Positions 16,902-27,988 of a DNA stretch of 64,000 bases are shown here, one piece after another. The DNA comes from Nocardia puris (GTDB lineage: Bacteria > Actinomycetota > Actinomycetes > Mycobacteriales > Mycobacteriaceae): positions 1 to 64,000 of the forward strand of contig NZ_QNRE01000010.1 in NCBI RefSeq assembly GCF_003315035.1, given 5' to 3'. The position numbers were made by a program, and so were the translations under genes. Each line of letters opens with the position of its first letter. Position 1 is the stretch's first letter. The notes beneath the pieces are model-generated. The model did no database searches and was not told where the DNA came from. It was given only the letters and a program-made list of their open reading frames with translations.

Positions 16902-17209
16902 GGATCGGGCCCTTCGTCTCGCGCCTCAGCCGGCAGCGCGTTAGCCGAAAGTTGGCAGAGGGGAAGGCGATGCCGCCCCGACGCCGCGGAACCGGAGCCG
17001 AGCACCGTCGTGTCGACTCGCACCAGCAGCACGAATAGGAAGCCGTTCCCGCGACCACTCCGATTCGTCCTCGGCCATTTCGGTGTCACTGATGATTTGC
17101 CGACACGGGAGGTTCCGAGCGTGGCAGCGCCCGCCGAGGCGTGAAGCCGACCCGCTGCGTCCGGCACCGTCGCGCCTGGTCGTAGCGCCGGCGGCGTCGG
17201 TTTTCGGCG
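16902..17209. other. intergenic stretch, no gene recognised
   Basis: About 300 bp between the TetR gene and the MarR gene. Short overlapping frames exist, but none has a start site, codon pattern or family resemblance to support it. It should hold the TetR promoter. I see no strong hairpin or repeat. Confidence 0.35.
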
Positions 17210-17665
17210 CTAGCGGCCGGACTCCGCGAGGCGGGCCGCGTCGAAGGCGTCGGCGCAGCGGGTGAGCAGGTCGAGGAGGGTGTCGCGCTCGGCGTCGGTG
17301 AAGGCGGCGGCGACGGCGCGTTCGACGCGGATCGCGCGGGCGTCGGCGTCGGCCATGACGGCGTTGCCGCGCTCGGTGAGGCGGGTCTCCAGGACGTTGC
17401 GGTGCCAGGCGTGCGGCGTGCGCTCGATGAGCCCGCGGTCGGCGAGGTTGGCCAGCACCGTGTTGATGGTCGGCGGGGTGACACCGCACAGCCGGGCCAG
17501 CGCGGCGGCCGAGATACCGGGGTTCTCCGAGAGGTGCAGCAGCGCGGCGTACTGCGCGACCGTGACGCCCGCCGGTTTCAAGGCCGCGTGTTTTGCCGTG
17601 GCGAGGGCCTGTTCGGCGCGTTTGACATACGAACCGATGCGGTCCTCGGCGGGCATGGACGTCAT
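17210..17665 (-). CDS. MarR-family transcriptional regulator
   Basis: 151-aa winged-helix regulator. ISAAALARLCGVTPPTINTVLANL is the recognition helix region (about residues 50-73), followed by the wing sequence DRGLIERTPHAWHRNVLETRLTERG, typical of MarR. Start at the ATG of MTSMPAEDR; the Met at the fourth codon is also possible. It is divergent from the SMP-30-like lipoprotein gene, with a perfect 14-bp palindrome between them. It is therefore likely a repressor of itself and of that neighbour, released by a small ligand. Confidence 0.9.
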   Translation of the reverse strand: MTSMPAEDRIGSYVKRAEQALATAKHAALKPAGVTVAQYAALLHLSENPGISAAALARLCGVTPPTINTVLANLADRGLIERTPHAWHRNVLETRLTERGNAVMADADARAIRVERAVAAAFTDAERDTLLDLLTRCADAFDAARLAESGR

Positions 17666-17710
17666 GGAGGCATCGTATCCACCCTCCGATTCATTCGAAT
17701 CTTGACGATC

Positions 17711-17724
17711 ATTAGAATTCTAAT
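17711..17724. promoter_or_regulatory. palindromic MarR operator candidate
   Basis: Perfect palindrome ATTAGAATTCTAAT in an unusually AT-rich gap between the divergent MarR and lipoprotein genes. Size and symmetry fit a MarR dimer site, and its position would let it overlap promoters in both directions. Confidence 0.65.
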
Positions 17725-17778
17725 CTAAATTCGTGCCGACATGTAAGACAGAGTTCTATTGATCGCAAGGGGTCACCC

Positions 17779-18753
17779 ATGTCGGCCACCCGACTCACCG
17801 CCGTAGCCGTGCTCGCGGCCGTCCTCGCCGCCTGCGGCAGCGCCGAACCGGAAGCGCGGGTCCAGACCGCGTACGAATTGCCCGGCGACCGCGTCTATCC
17901 CGAGGGCATCGCGCTGGAGCCGAACACCGGCGTCACCTACGTCGGGTCCTACGAGGACGGCTCGGTGTACCGGGCCGAACCCGGCGCGCCGCGCGCCGAG
18001 GTCTTCCTGCCCGCGGGCGCGGACGGGCGAGCGACCGCCAACGGGTTGGCCGTGGACCCGCAAGGGCGGCTCTGGGTCACCGACTCGACCAAAGGGGTCA
18101 CCGTCTACGACACGACCAGTCGCACGGCCTTGGCCCGGTTCGACGTCCCGGATGACGATCCCCGCTTCGTCAACGACGTGACGATCACCCCCGACGGCAC
18201 CGCCTACCTCACCGACAGCGTGCGCGCCGTGCTCTACCGCGTCACCCCCGACCAGGTGCGCGAAGCCGCGGCGCAGGGCGGAAGTGGCGCGCTCACACCG
18301 GCATTCGACCTCACGCCCGAACTCGCACCGCGCGAGGCCGGCGCGGCCAGCCTCAACGGCATCGTGGCCGCGGAGTCCGGGCGGCACCTGCTGGCGGTCG
18401 ACATGATCGCGGGCCACCTGTACCGCGTCGACCTCACCGGGGCCGCGCCCGCGATCCGCCGCGTCGCGCTGGACGGCGGCGACCTGCGCAACGGCGACGG
18501 GCTGGCCCTGCGCGGCGACACCCTGTGGGTGGTGCACAACATGGACGAGACGGTGTCGCGCTGGACCCTCACCGACGACGCCGCCGCGGCCCGGCTCGAC
18601 GACCGATTCACCGACGAAAGCCTCGACGTGCCAACCACACTCGTGCGCAGCGGCGACCGGCTGCTGGTGGTGGCGTCGCAGTTCGACAAGGGCGGGCCCG
18701 CCGGGCCGGGGACGCCGGGACCGTTCCGCGTTGTGACGGTGGACGGGATCTGA
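17779..18753 (+). CDS. SMP-30/gluconolactonase-like lipoprotein
   Basis: 324-aa protein with a short signal peptide ending in the lipobox VLAAC (Cys about residue 19), so it is likely anchored on the outer face of the membrane. The mature part is a run of beta-propeller blades, recognisable by repeated PEGIALEPNTG, ANGLAVDPQGRLWVTDS and VNDVTITPDGTAYLTDS segments. This is the pattern of SMP-30/gluconolactonase/strictosidine-synthase-like proteins. It may hydrolyse lactones or bind a ligand; the catalytic metal site cannot be confirmed by eye. It is divergent from a MarR regulator and probably controlled by it. Confidence 0.82.
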   Translation: MSATRLTAVAVLAAVLAACGSAEPEARVQTAYELPGDRVYPEGIALEPNTGVTYVGSYEDGSVYRAEPGAPRAEVFLPAGADGRATANGLAVDPQGRLWVTDSTKGVTVYDTTSRTALARFDVPDDDPRFVNDVTITPDGTAYLTDSVRAVLYRVTPDQVREAAAQGGSGALTPAFDLTPELAPREAGAASLNGIVAAESGRHLLAVDMIAGHLYRVDLTGAAPAIRRVALDGGDLRNGDGLALRGDTLWVVHNMDETVSRWTLTDDAAAARLDDRFTDESLDVPTTLVRSGDRLLVVASQFDKGGPAGPGTPGPFRVVTVDGI

Positions 18754-18945
18754 GGGGGGTTGCGTGTGGCGCGCGCGAGATGCGCGGCCGCCGGGCCGGC
18801 CTCGGATGCGGATGCGGATGCGACCGTAGGTGAGCCCGGCGCGATAGCGAGGACACATGGCGGACAACGGCTGCGGGCGGGGTGGCGGTATTCGGCCGGG
18901 TGGCATACGCTTCGCGCGGATGAAAACCGCCTCATGGAGGGACGA

Positions 18946-19755
18946 TTGACCACTCCGACCCTGCCGGACGACGGTGCGGACGGAACCGAGGTCCGGCGCA
19001 CGGTGCCGCTGACGCAGCTGGTGCACCTGATGGCCGAGTACGAGAAGCTCGGCGCCCACCGCCAGACCTTCCTGGCCGCACCCGTCAGCGACACGTTCGT
19101 GCGCGGCTGCGGGATCGTCGCGGGCGGGCTCGCCGCCGTCGGAATCATCAGCGCCGCCGCGGGTTCCCCGGCCGGCGGGGCGGCGATCTGGCTGGTCGCG
19201 CTGGTGCCCGCCGTCATGGCGCTGCTGCGCGGCAGGCAGAACCGGCGCAACCGCGCCGCGCGGCTGGACCTGTTCGACAACGGCATGACGGTGTACCGCT
19301 CCGGTGAGCGAGTGGCCGGATTCCGGTGGGACACCGCCGAGGTGCGCCAGCAGGTGATCCCCTTCCAGAACACCGCCCGGGTGGACTACGCCATGGAGCT
19401 CACCGGGCCCGGCGGCGTCAAGGCCGCTTTCGACGACACCGAGTTCGCCGAGGCGCGCGAATGGGGCCGCGCCATCCAGTCCGCCGTCACCGGCACCCAG
19501 CTCCCCCGAGCCGTCGCCACCATCGACGGCGGCGGCAGCGTGCTGTTCGGCGACCTCGGCCTGGACCTGCACGCGCTCACCTACCGCGACCAGTTCTACC
19601 CGTGGGAGCGCATCCAGCTCATCGACGCCCGCGGCGGCCTGGTCCGCATCAAGGTCGACGGCACCTGGATCTCGCTGACACCCGTCGCCACCATCCCCAA
19701 TTTCTACATCTTCAACGAACTCGCCGAGCGCCTGCGCCTGCCCGCCACCGCGTGA
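18946..19755 (+). CDS. membrane protein of unknown function (DUF6585-like)
   Basis: About 269 aa from the TTG at 18946, which has GGAGG five bases upstream; an ATG at 18934 overlaps that site and is less likely. Following VPLTQLVHLMAEYEKLG, two hydrophobic segments (about residues 53-75 and 80-98) form a membrane hairpin. A soluble C-terminal part with DLFDNGMTVYRSGERVAGFRWD and a second, similar DQFYPWERIQL segment suggests two PH-like repeats. This resembles actinobacterial DUF6585 proteins, whose role is unknown. The gene stands alone between a lipoprotein gene and the groEL terminator. Confidence 0.6.
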   Translation: MTTPTLPDDGADGTEVRRTVPLTQLVHLMAEYEKLGAHRQTFLAAPVSDTFVRGCGIVAGGLAAVGIISAAAGSPAGGAAIWLVALVPAVMALLRGRQNRRNRAARLDLFDNGMTVYRSGERVAGFRWDTAEVRQQVIPFQNTARVDYAMELTGPGGVKAAFDDTEFAEAREWGRAIQSAVTGTQLPRAVATIDGGGSVLFGDLGLDLHALTYRDQFYPWERIQLIDARGGLVRIKVDGTWISLTPVATIPNFYIFNELAERLRLPATA

Positions 19756-19874
19756 ATCGCCCGCGGCGACAACGGCTCCCGCACCACACCCGGCGAATTC
19801 CCCACCGCGACAGCGCGAACCGATTCCAGCGCGCCAATCCCGAGCTACCGCACCGCAATCCCCCGAACGCGACA

Positions 19875-19907
19875 AAGGCCGGTCCACTTCGAGAGTGGAC
19901 CGGCCTT
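19875..19907 (-). terminator. intrinsic terminator of groEL
   Basis: Perfect 14-bp stem AAGGCCGGTCCACT with a 5-base loop, lying 36 bp past the groEL stop. On the minus strand it is followed by TTTG, so it reads as a terminator for groEL. Confidence 0.75.
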
Positions 19908-19942
19908 CGCTACCAGCGAGAGCTAGCGAACTTCCGAGGGGA

Positions 19943-21568
<1,626 letters not shown>

Positions 21569-21707
21569 GGCGTTTTTGAGATCCTCCATGTGGATGGCTG
21601 ACACACGGGGCGACCGCAGGTCGGATCACCCCATATACGCTGGCCAGGTTCGGTGCCCGCGACGGACGACCGAGGGTGTCGATGGAACCCGGTCTCACCG
21701 TCCCGAC

Positions 21708-21734
21708 CTGGCACTCACAGGTCGAGAGTGCCAA
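21708..21734. promoter_or_regulatory. CIRCE element (proximal HrcA operator of groEL)
   Basis: CTGGCACTC, nine bases, GAGTGCCAA. This fits the CIRCE consensus TTAGCACTC-N9-GAGTGCTAA in both half sites and lies 140 bp upstream of the groEL start. It is the binding site of the heat-shock repressor HrcA. Confidence 0.9.
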
Positions 21735-21742
21735 AGCCATTT

Positions 21743-21769
21743 CTAGCACTCTGGGGTGCCGAGTGCAAG
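21743..21769. promoter_or_regulatory. CIRCE element (distal HrcA operator of groEL)
   Basis: CTAGCACTC, nine bases, GAGTGCAAG. This is a second CIRCE copy 8 bp from the first. Tandem CIRCE sites are known upstream of actinobacterial groEL2. Confidence 0.9.
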
Positions 21770-21782
21770 GTCCGGGCGGCGC

Positions 21783-22085
21783 TCAGTGCCGGTCGTCGAT
21801 GCGCAGCACCAGCGCGACGAACGCGTCGGTGCGCCGCTCCTCGGGGGTGCGCGGTTCCTCGTTGTCGACGGTGACGAGCTCGGCGTCGTGCAACAGCAAC
21901 TCCGCCTCCACCCGCATGACGGCCCGGATGAACGGTGGCGCCACCTCCGGCGGCAGATTCCCGTTGACGATGTACTCCCCGTCCGGCCCCGCCTCGGTGG
22001 ACACGTACGACAGCGCGAGCAGCAGATCCGCGCGACTCTCCCCCGCGACTAGGTCGGAATCCGTATCACCAGATTGATCCACCAT
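21783..22085 (-). CDS. conserved-type hypothetical protein, 100 aa
   Basis: Small acidic cytoplasmic protein with no signal peptide or membrane segment. The central part (SYVSTEAGPDGEYIVNGNLP, then EVAPPFIRAVMRVEAELLLHDAELV) looks helical and well-formed, and its codon use is normal for the genome, so I take it as real. It lies directly upstream of the groEL control region in the same direction and stops 14 bp before the distal CIRCE element. I do not recognise the family. It could be read into groEL, but the CIRCE promoter makes groEL independent. Confidence 0.6.
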   Translation of the reverse strand: MVDQSGDTDSDLVAGESRADLLLALSYVSTEAGPDGEYIVNGNLPPEVAPPFIRAVMRVEAELLLHDAELVTVDNEEPRTPEERRTDAFVALVLRIDDRH

Positions 22086-22265
22086 TGCTATAGGTTACCG
22101 GGCAAACCCCCGGCAGCGGTGGTCACGCGCCCAGTACGGCGGCGGTTTCCCGCGGGTCGTCACGGCCCGGTTCCGAGGACCGGCCGGGCAGGCGACCGTC
22201 GTCCGGCGGGGCGACCGGGCCACCGACGCCGGGAAGGACCGCTTTACGGGGCATAAAGTGGCCGG

Positions 22266-22934
22266 GTGAGTGATGGAGCCGGCTGGGACGCGATCGACGG
22301 CGCCCTGGCGCAGTTGTACGGCGGGCAGGCACCGGTGCACTGGACGGTGGGGCATCCCTGGTCGCTGGGTGGCCCCGACCCGCTGGAGGGGATCAGCGCG
22401 TATCGGCGGGACGACCCGGTGCCGCACTGGCACTACGTCGGATACGGCATGAGCGAGCTGGGTGAAAAGGAATGGGACGACCCCGAGGTGTCGGGGTGGG
22501 GGTTCGAGTTCACCTTCCGGTTGACCACCGACGCGGAGCAGCCGCCGGTGTGGCCCGCGAACTTCATGCAGAACCTCGCCAAGTACGTCTTCCAGTCCGG
22601 CAAGTGGTTCGAACCGGGGCACACGATCAAGGCGAACGGCCCGATCGCGGCGGACCGGCCGGATTCGGCGATCCAAGCGGTGGGTTTCGTTCCCGATCCG
22701 GAGCTGGGGACCATCGCCACCGTCAACGGGCGGGTGGCGTTCCTGCAGATCGTCGGGCTGACCATGACCGAATACCGCGCCGCGCTCGGCGGCAAACTGC
22801 TCGGCCTGCTGGACGGGCTCGCGCCGCGGCTGCCGCTGTTCGTCACCGATATCGACCGCTCGTCGCTGGTCGCCGAGCCCAGACCACAGGCCACCTGGCC
22901 GAAATGGGGCGGCGGACTGCGCGGGCGGCCGTGA
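22266..22934 (+). CDS. suppressor-of-fused (SUFU) domain protein
   Basis: 222-aa protein starting at GTG 22266. It matches the bacterial SUFU-domain layout: an N-terminal GWDAIDGALAQLYGG, then DPLEGISAYRRDDPVPHWHYVGYGMSEL, then GFEFTFRL and the FMQNLAKYVFQSGKWFEPGH block, ending in a segment with FLQIVGLTMTEY. In bacteria these proteins often occur as immunity proteins beside polymorphic toxins. No toxin gene is visible here, so this may be a stand-alone copy. It is cytoplasmic. The family call is good, the function unknown. Confidence 0.82.
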   Translation: MSDGAGWDAIDGALAQLYGGQAPVHWTVGHPWSLGGPDPLEGISAYRRDDPVPHWHYVGYGMSELGEKEWDDPEVSGWGFEFTFRLTTDAEQPPVWPANFMQNLAKYVFQSGKWFEPGHTIKANGPIAADRPDSAIQAVGFVPDPELGTIATVNGRVAFLQIVGLTMTEYRAALGGKLLGLLDGLAPRLPLFVTDIDRSSLVAEPRPQATWPKWGGGLRGRP

Positions 22935-22991
22935 CCGAGGCGTAGATTCCGCGGTGGATCATGATCGCCCGAGATCCCCGAGGGGGACGAG

Positions 22992-25049
<2,058 letters not shown>

Positions 25050-25053
25050 GGAC

Positions 25054-25788
25054 TCACCCCTCCTGGGTTTTCGCGGCCAGGATCGAGGCCAGCGCCTCCT
25101 GGAGATTCGCCTCCAGGCGGTCCTTGTCCAGTCCGAGACCGGTGAGCAGTCCCTCGCCGTTCTCGCGCTCGAGCAGGGCCAGCAGCACATGCTCGGTGCC
25201 GATGTAGTTGTGGCCCAGGCGAAGTGCTTCGCGGAAGGTGAGTTCGAGGACCTTCTTGGCCTCCGCGTCGAAGGGGACGAGTCCGGCCGGGGCGTCGGAG
25301 CTCTCGGCGGGCGAGATCGCGGCGGTGGCGGCCTCGCGGACCGCGTCGAGGGTGAGTCCGGTACCGATGATCTGTTGCGCCGCAAGCCCTTCCGGCTCGG
25401 CGAGCAGGCCGAGCACCAGGTGCGCCGGGCTGATCCGCTGGTTGCCCGCGGTGCGCGCGGACTCCTGCGCGGCCATCACCACCGCGCGGGCGCGCGGGGT
25501 GAACTTGGCGAAGCCGGCGTTGGGGTCCATGGCGGCCGCGTCGGCGGGATCCTTGGGCACGAACCGCTTCTGCGCGGCCTGCTTGGAAACGCCCATGGAT
25601 TCGCCGATGTCGGTCCAGGACGCGCCGGCGCGGCGCGCCTGGTCGACGAAGTGGCCGATGAGATGGTCGGCCACCTCGCCCAGGTGGCCCCCGACGACCA
25701 CGGCGTCGGAGAGTTGCTCGAGCACGTTGTCGGGGCGAGCCTTCTTAATGCCGTCGATGAGGTCGTCGAGGCGAATGGAGGAAGTCAT
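25054..25788 (-). CDS. HTH and Clp N-domain (double Clp_N repeat) protein
   Basis: 244-aa protein without an ATPase domain. The N-terminus carries a helix-turn-helix (SWTDIGESMGVSKQAAQKRF, about residues 59-78), and the rest carries two Clp_N repeats: FTPRARAVVMAAQESA...RISPAHLVLGLL and LELTFREALRLGHNYIGTEHVLLALL. Such ClpC-N-like proteins in actinobacteria may act as adaptors or regulators of Clp proteolysis. The helix-turn-helix and the elaborate palindrome two bases before the start codon suggest autoregulation. No signal peptide. Confidence 0.82.
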   Translation of the reverse strand: MTSSIRLDDLIDGIKKARPDNVLEQLSDAVVVGGHLGEVADHLIGHFVDQARRAGASWTDIGESMGVSKQAAQKRFVPKDPADAAAMDPNAGFAKFTPRARAVVMAAQESARTAGNQRISPAHLVLGLLAEPEGLAAQQIIGTGLTLDAVREAATAAISPAESSDAPAGLVPFDAEAKKVLELTFREALRLGHNYIGTEHVLLALLERENGEGLLTGLGLDKDRLEANLQEALASILAAKTQEG

Positions 25789-25790
25789 GC

Positions 25791-25836
25791 GTCAACCATA
25801 GGTTGACGATCCGGGAATCGTCAACCTATGGTTGAC
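25791..25836. promoter_or_regulatory. nested palindrome operator at the start of the Clp_N/HTH gene
   Basis: Two 17-bp palindromes, GTCAACCATAGGTTGAC (25791-25807) and GTCAACCTATGGTTGAC (25820-25836). The whole block is also a perfect 20-bp-arm inverted repeat with a 6-base spacer. It begins 2 bases upstream of the ATG, so a bound protein would cover the start region. Likely the binding site of the HTH protein it precedes. Confidence 0.8.
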
Positions 25837-25853
25837 GCTTGGCGGAAACCCGC

Positions 25854-26936
25854 CTATTTCGCGCCCGCCGACGCCGCCGCGAAGCGCACGATCCGCTCCT
25901 TCACCCACGCGCCCGTGCGGCCGCGCAGCACGGTGCCGCGCGGGCTGTCGTCGGCGCGCACGAACTGAACCAGTCCGTCGTGCCTGCCCAGGCTCAGGCA
26001 TTGCAGGACGTAGCGGAAGCCGAGCCCGCGCGGCTCCCGGCCGGCCAGCCGCGCCAGGGCCGCGTCGGCCGCGTATTTACCGGTGGGCAGCGCGGTGGCG
26101 CAGGCCATCCGCAGCTCCCGGTCGCCGGGGCCCGCGACGACGGCGCTGTCCCCGGCCGCGTACACGTTCGGGTGTGAGACCGAGCGCAGCGACGAGTCGG
26201 TGCGCACGCGCCCGGCGGCGTCCACCGCGAGTCCCGAGCGCGCCGCCAGATCCGGCACGCCGAACCCGGTCGTCCAGACGGTCACGTCGGTGGGCACGAC
26301 CTCCCCCGAGGCCAACCGCACGCCGTCGGCGAGCACCTCGGTGACCTTCGCGTCCGGCCGGATCTCGACGCCGAGACGCTCCAGCACGCGGCGGATGTGC
26401 GCGACGGCCTTGGGCGAGAGCCACGCGCCCGGCTCGTCGGGGCTGAACAGCGTCACGCGCGAATCCGGCAGCGACTCGGCCAGTTCCGCGGCCAGTTCGA
26501 TGCCCGTCGCGCCCGCGCCGACCACCGCGATCCGGCCCGCGCCCGCCGTCCAGGTCAGATCCTCCGGTGTGGCAACGAATTTCGCGTGTTCGGCCGCACC
26601 GGGCACCCCTGCGGTGTCGGCGATGCTGCCGAGCGCGTAGACGAGCGTGTCGTAAGCGAGCGTGGCGCCGTCGTGCAGCCGCACCTGTCCGGCGGCGGTG
26701 TCGATGTGTTCGGCGCGGGCGTGGACGAAGCCGATCCCCTTGCCCCGCAGCAACTCCGCGAGATCCCAGCGCCGCACCGACTGCCCCGCCGCCACCTGAT
26801 GCAATCGCACCCGCTCGACGAACTCCGCGCGCGCGTCCACCACGGTGACCTCGGCGCCCTTGCCCGCGAACCGGCGCGCGGCCGACAACCCCGCGTAACC
26901 CGCGCCGAGCACGACGATCCGATGCTGTCCGGTCAT
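25854..26936 (-). CDS. FAD-dependent NAD(P)H oxidoreductase (NDH-2-like)
   Basis: 360-aa flavoprotein. The FAD-binding motif VLGAGYAGLSAARRF lies near residue 8, with TVVDARAEFVERVRLHQVAAG after it; the NADH-binding motif IAVVGAGATGIELAAEL is near 138. WTTGFGVPDLAARS and NVYAAGDSAVV are typical of type-II NADH dehydrogenase-like enzymes. It lacks an obvious C-terminal membrane anchor. The ECF41-type sigma gene lies 81 bp upstream in the same direction, and the gap contains a matching promoter-like sequence. It is therefore likely the oxidoreductase partner that accompanies ECF41 sigma factors. Confidence 0.87.
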   Translation of the reverse strand: MTGQHRIVVLGAGYAGLSAARRFAGKGAEVTVVDARAEFVERVRLHQVAAGQSVRRWDLAELLRGKGIGFVHARAEHIDTAAGQVRLHDGATLAYDTLVYALGSIADTAGVPGAAEHAKFVATPEDLTWTAGAGRIAVVGAGATGIELAAELAESLPDSRVTLFSPDEPGAWLSPKAVAHIRRVLERLGVEIRPDAKVTEVLADGVRLASGEVVPTDVTVWTTGFGVPDLAARSGLAVDAAGRVRTDSSLRSVSHPNVYAAGDSAVVAGPGDRELRMACATALPTGKYAADAALARLAGREPRGLGFRYVLQCLSLGRHDGLVQFVRADDSPRGTVLRGRTGAWVKERIVRFAAASAGAK

Positions 26937-26970
26937 GATGTGGCTCCTCTCGATTGGCCTACACCAGTTC

Positions 26971-26997
26971 GACCGGACAGCCCCGCGATCCCTGACA
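26971..26997 (-). promoter_or_regulatory. ECF41-type promoter of the oxidoreductase gene
   Basis: On the minus strand TGTCAGG (26997-26991) is followed after 15 bases by CGGTC (26975-26971). This resembles the published ECF41 consensus TGTCACA-N16-CGTC. Transcription would start about 28 bases before the gene, leaving room for its AGAGGAG ribosome-binding site. Confidence 0.45.
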
Positions 26998-27017
26998 GAT
27001 CCCCGGCGTGACCCGCG

Positions 27018-27911
27018 TCACCCGAACCCGGACTCCCCGGCCCGCGCCAGCCGCGCGAGCTTGTCGGGATTCACCACCAGGTACAGCGCCGACACCGCGT
27101 CGTCGGCCAGCTCGTAGGCGATCACGATCAGCGGTGCACCACCGACGCGCACCACCAGGCCGGGCGCGCCGTTGAACTCCTCGATCGCGAAGTCCATCTC
27201 CGGCACCGCCCAGCGCCACAGCCCGACCAGGTAGCGCGCGACTTTGCCGGCCCCGTGCACCGGCCGCCGCGCCGCGTTGACCTTCCCGCCGCCGTCGGCC
27301 ACGGCGATGACATCGGCGGCGAGCACGCTCTCCAGCTTCTCGACGTCCCCGTTGCGCGCGGCCTCGAGAAAACGCTCGATGAGGGCGGTGGCCTGCGCGG
27401 GCGGCACGGTGAACCGCGACTTGCCATCGCGCACACGCTGACTCGCGCGGCGGTAGGTCTGCTGGGAGTTGGCCTCGGTGAGCGAGAGCATGTCGGCGAT
27501 CTCGCGGTGGGCGTAACCGAACGCCTCACGCAGCACGAACACGGCGCGCTCCACCGGATTCAACCGCTCCATCGCGGCCAGCAGGGCCAGCGAGACGAGT
27601 TCGCGCTCCTCGGCCGTCTCCAGCGGGCCCAGTTCACCGCCCGAGGTGGGCACCGGTTCGGGCAGCCACACGCCCACGTAGGACTCGCGACGGGTGCGCG
27701 CCGAAACCAGCCAGGTGCGACACAGATTCGCGAGAACGGTGGTGAGCCACGCCTCGGCCGAGCCGATCGCGGCGCGGTCGGCGGATTCCCAGCGCAGGTA
27801 GGTCTCCTGCACCGCGTCCTCGGCCTCGGCGGCCGAGCCGAGCATCCGGTAGGCGAGCGCGTACAACCGGGGGCGGTGCGCCTGGAACGCGCTCAATCCG
27901 TCGGATTCCAC
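27018..27911 (-). CDS. sigJ: ECF41-group RNA polymerase sigma factor (SigJ-like)
   Basis: 297-aa extracytoplasmic-function sigma factor. Region 2 is RLYALAYRMLGSAAEAEDAVQETYLRW (about residues 15-41, given here in the family sense), and region 4 spans about 110-165 with FGYAHREIADML as part of the helix-turn-helix. A SnoaL/NTF2-like C-terminal domain follows. Three ECF41 hallmarks are visible: WLPEP in the linker, DGGGK in the C-domain and NPDKL at the end. In ECF41 the C-terminal domain replaces an anti-sigma factor. The neighbouring flavoprotein is the expected target. SigJ of M. tuberculosis belongs to the same group and is linked to peroxide resistance. Confidence 0.9.
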   Translation of the reverse strand: MESDGLSAFQAHRPRLYALAYRMLGSAAEAEDAVQETYLRWESADRAAIGSAEAWLTTVLANLCRTWLVSARTRRESYVGVWLPEPVPTSGGELGPLETAEERELVSLALLAAMERLNPVERAVFVLREAFGYAHREIADMLSLTEANSQQTYRRASQRVRDGKSRFTVPPAQATALIERFLEAARNGDVEKLESVLAADVIAVADGGGKVNAARRPVHGAGKVARYLVGLWRWAVPEMDFAIEEFNGAPGLVVRVGGAPLIVIAYELADDAVSALYLVVNPDKLARLARAGESGFG

Positions 27912-27988
27912 GCCTCACCTCTTCCGCGGTACCGGGGCACACCCCGTTCGGCCTCGCCGCCGAAGCGAAGGGTACCCGCCCACGGCGA

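Noticed and set aside
18804..18822. Short GATGCG repeats
   Set aside because: Three hexamer repeats in non-coding or non-conserved sequence before a gene start; too short to be a functional repeat array.
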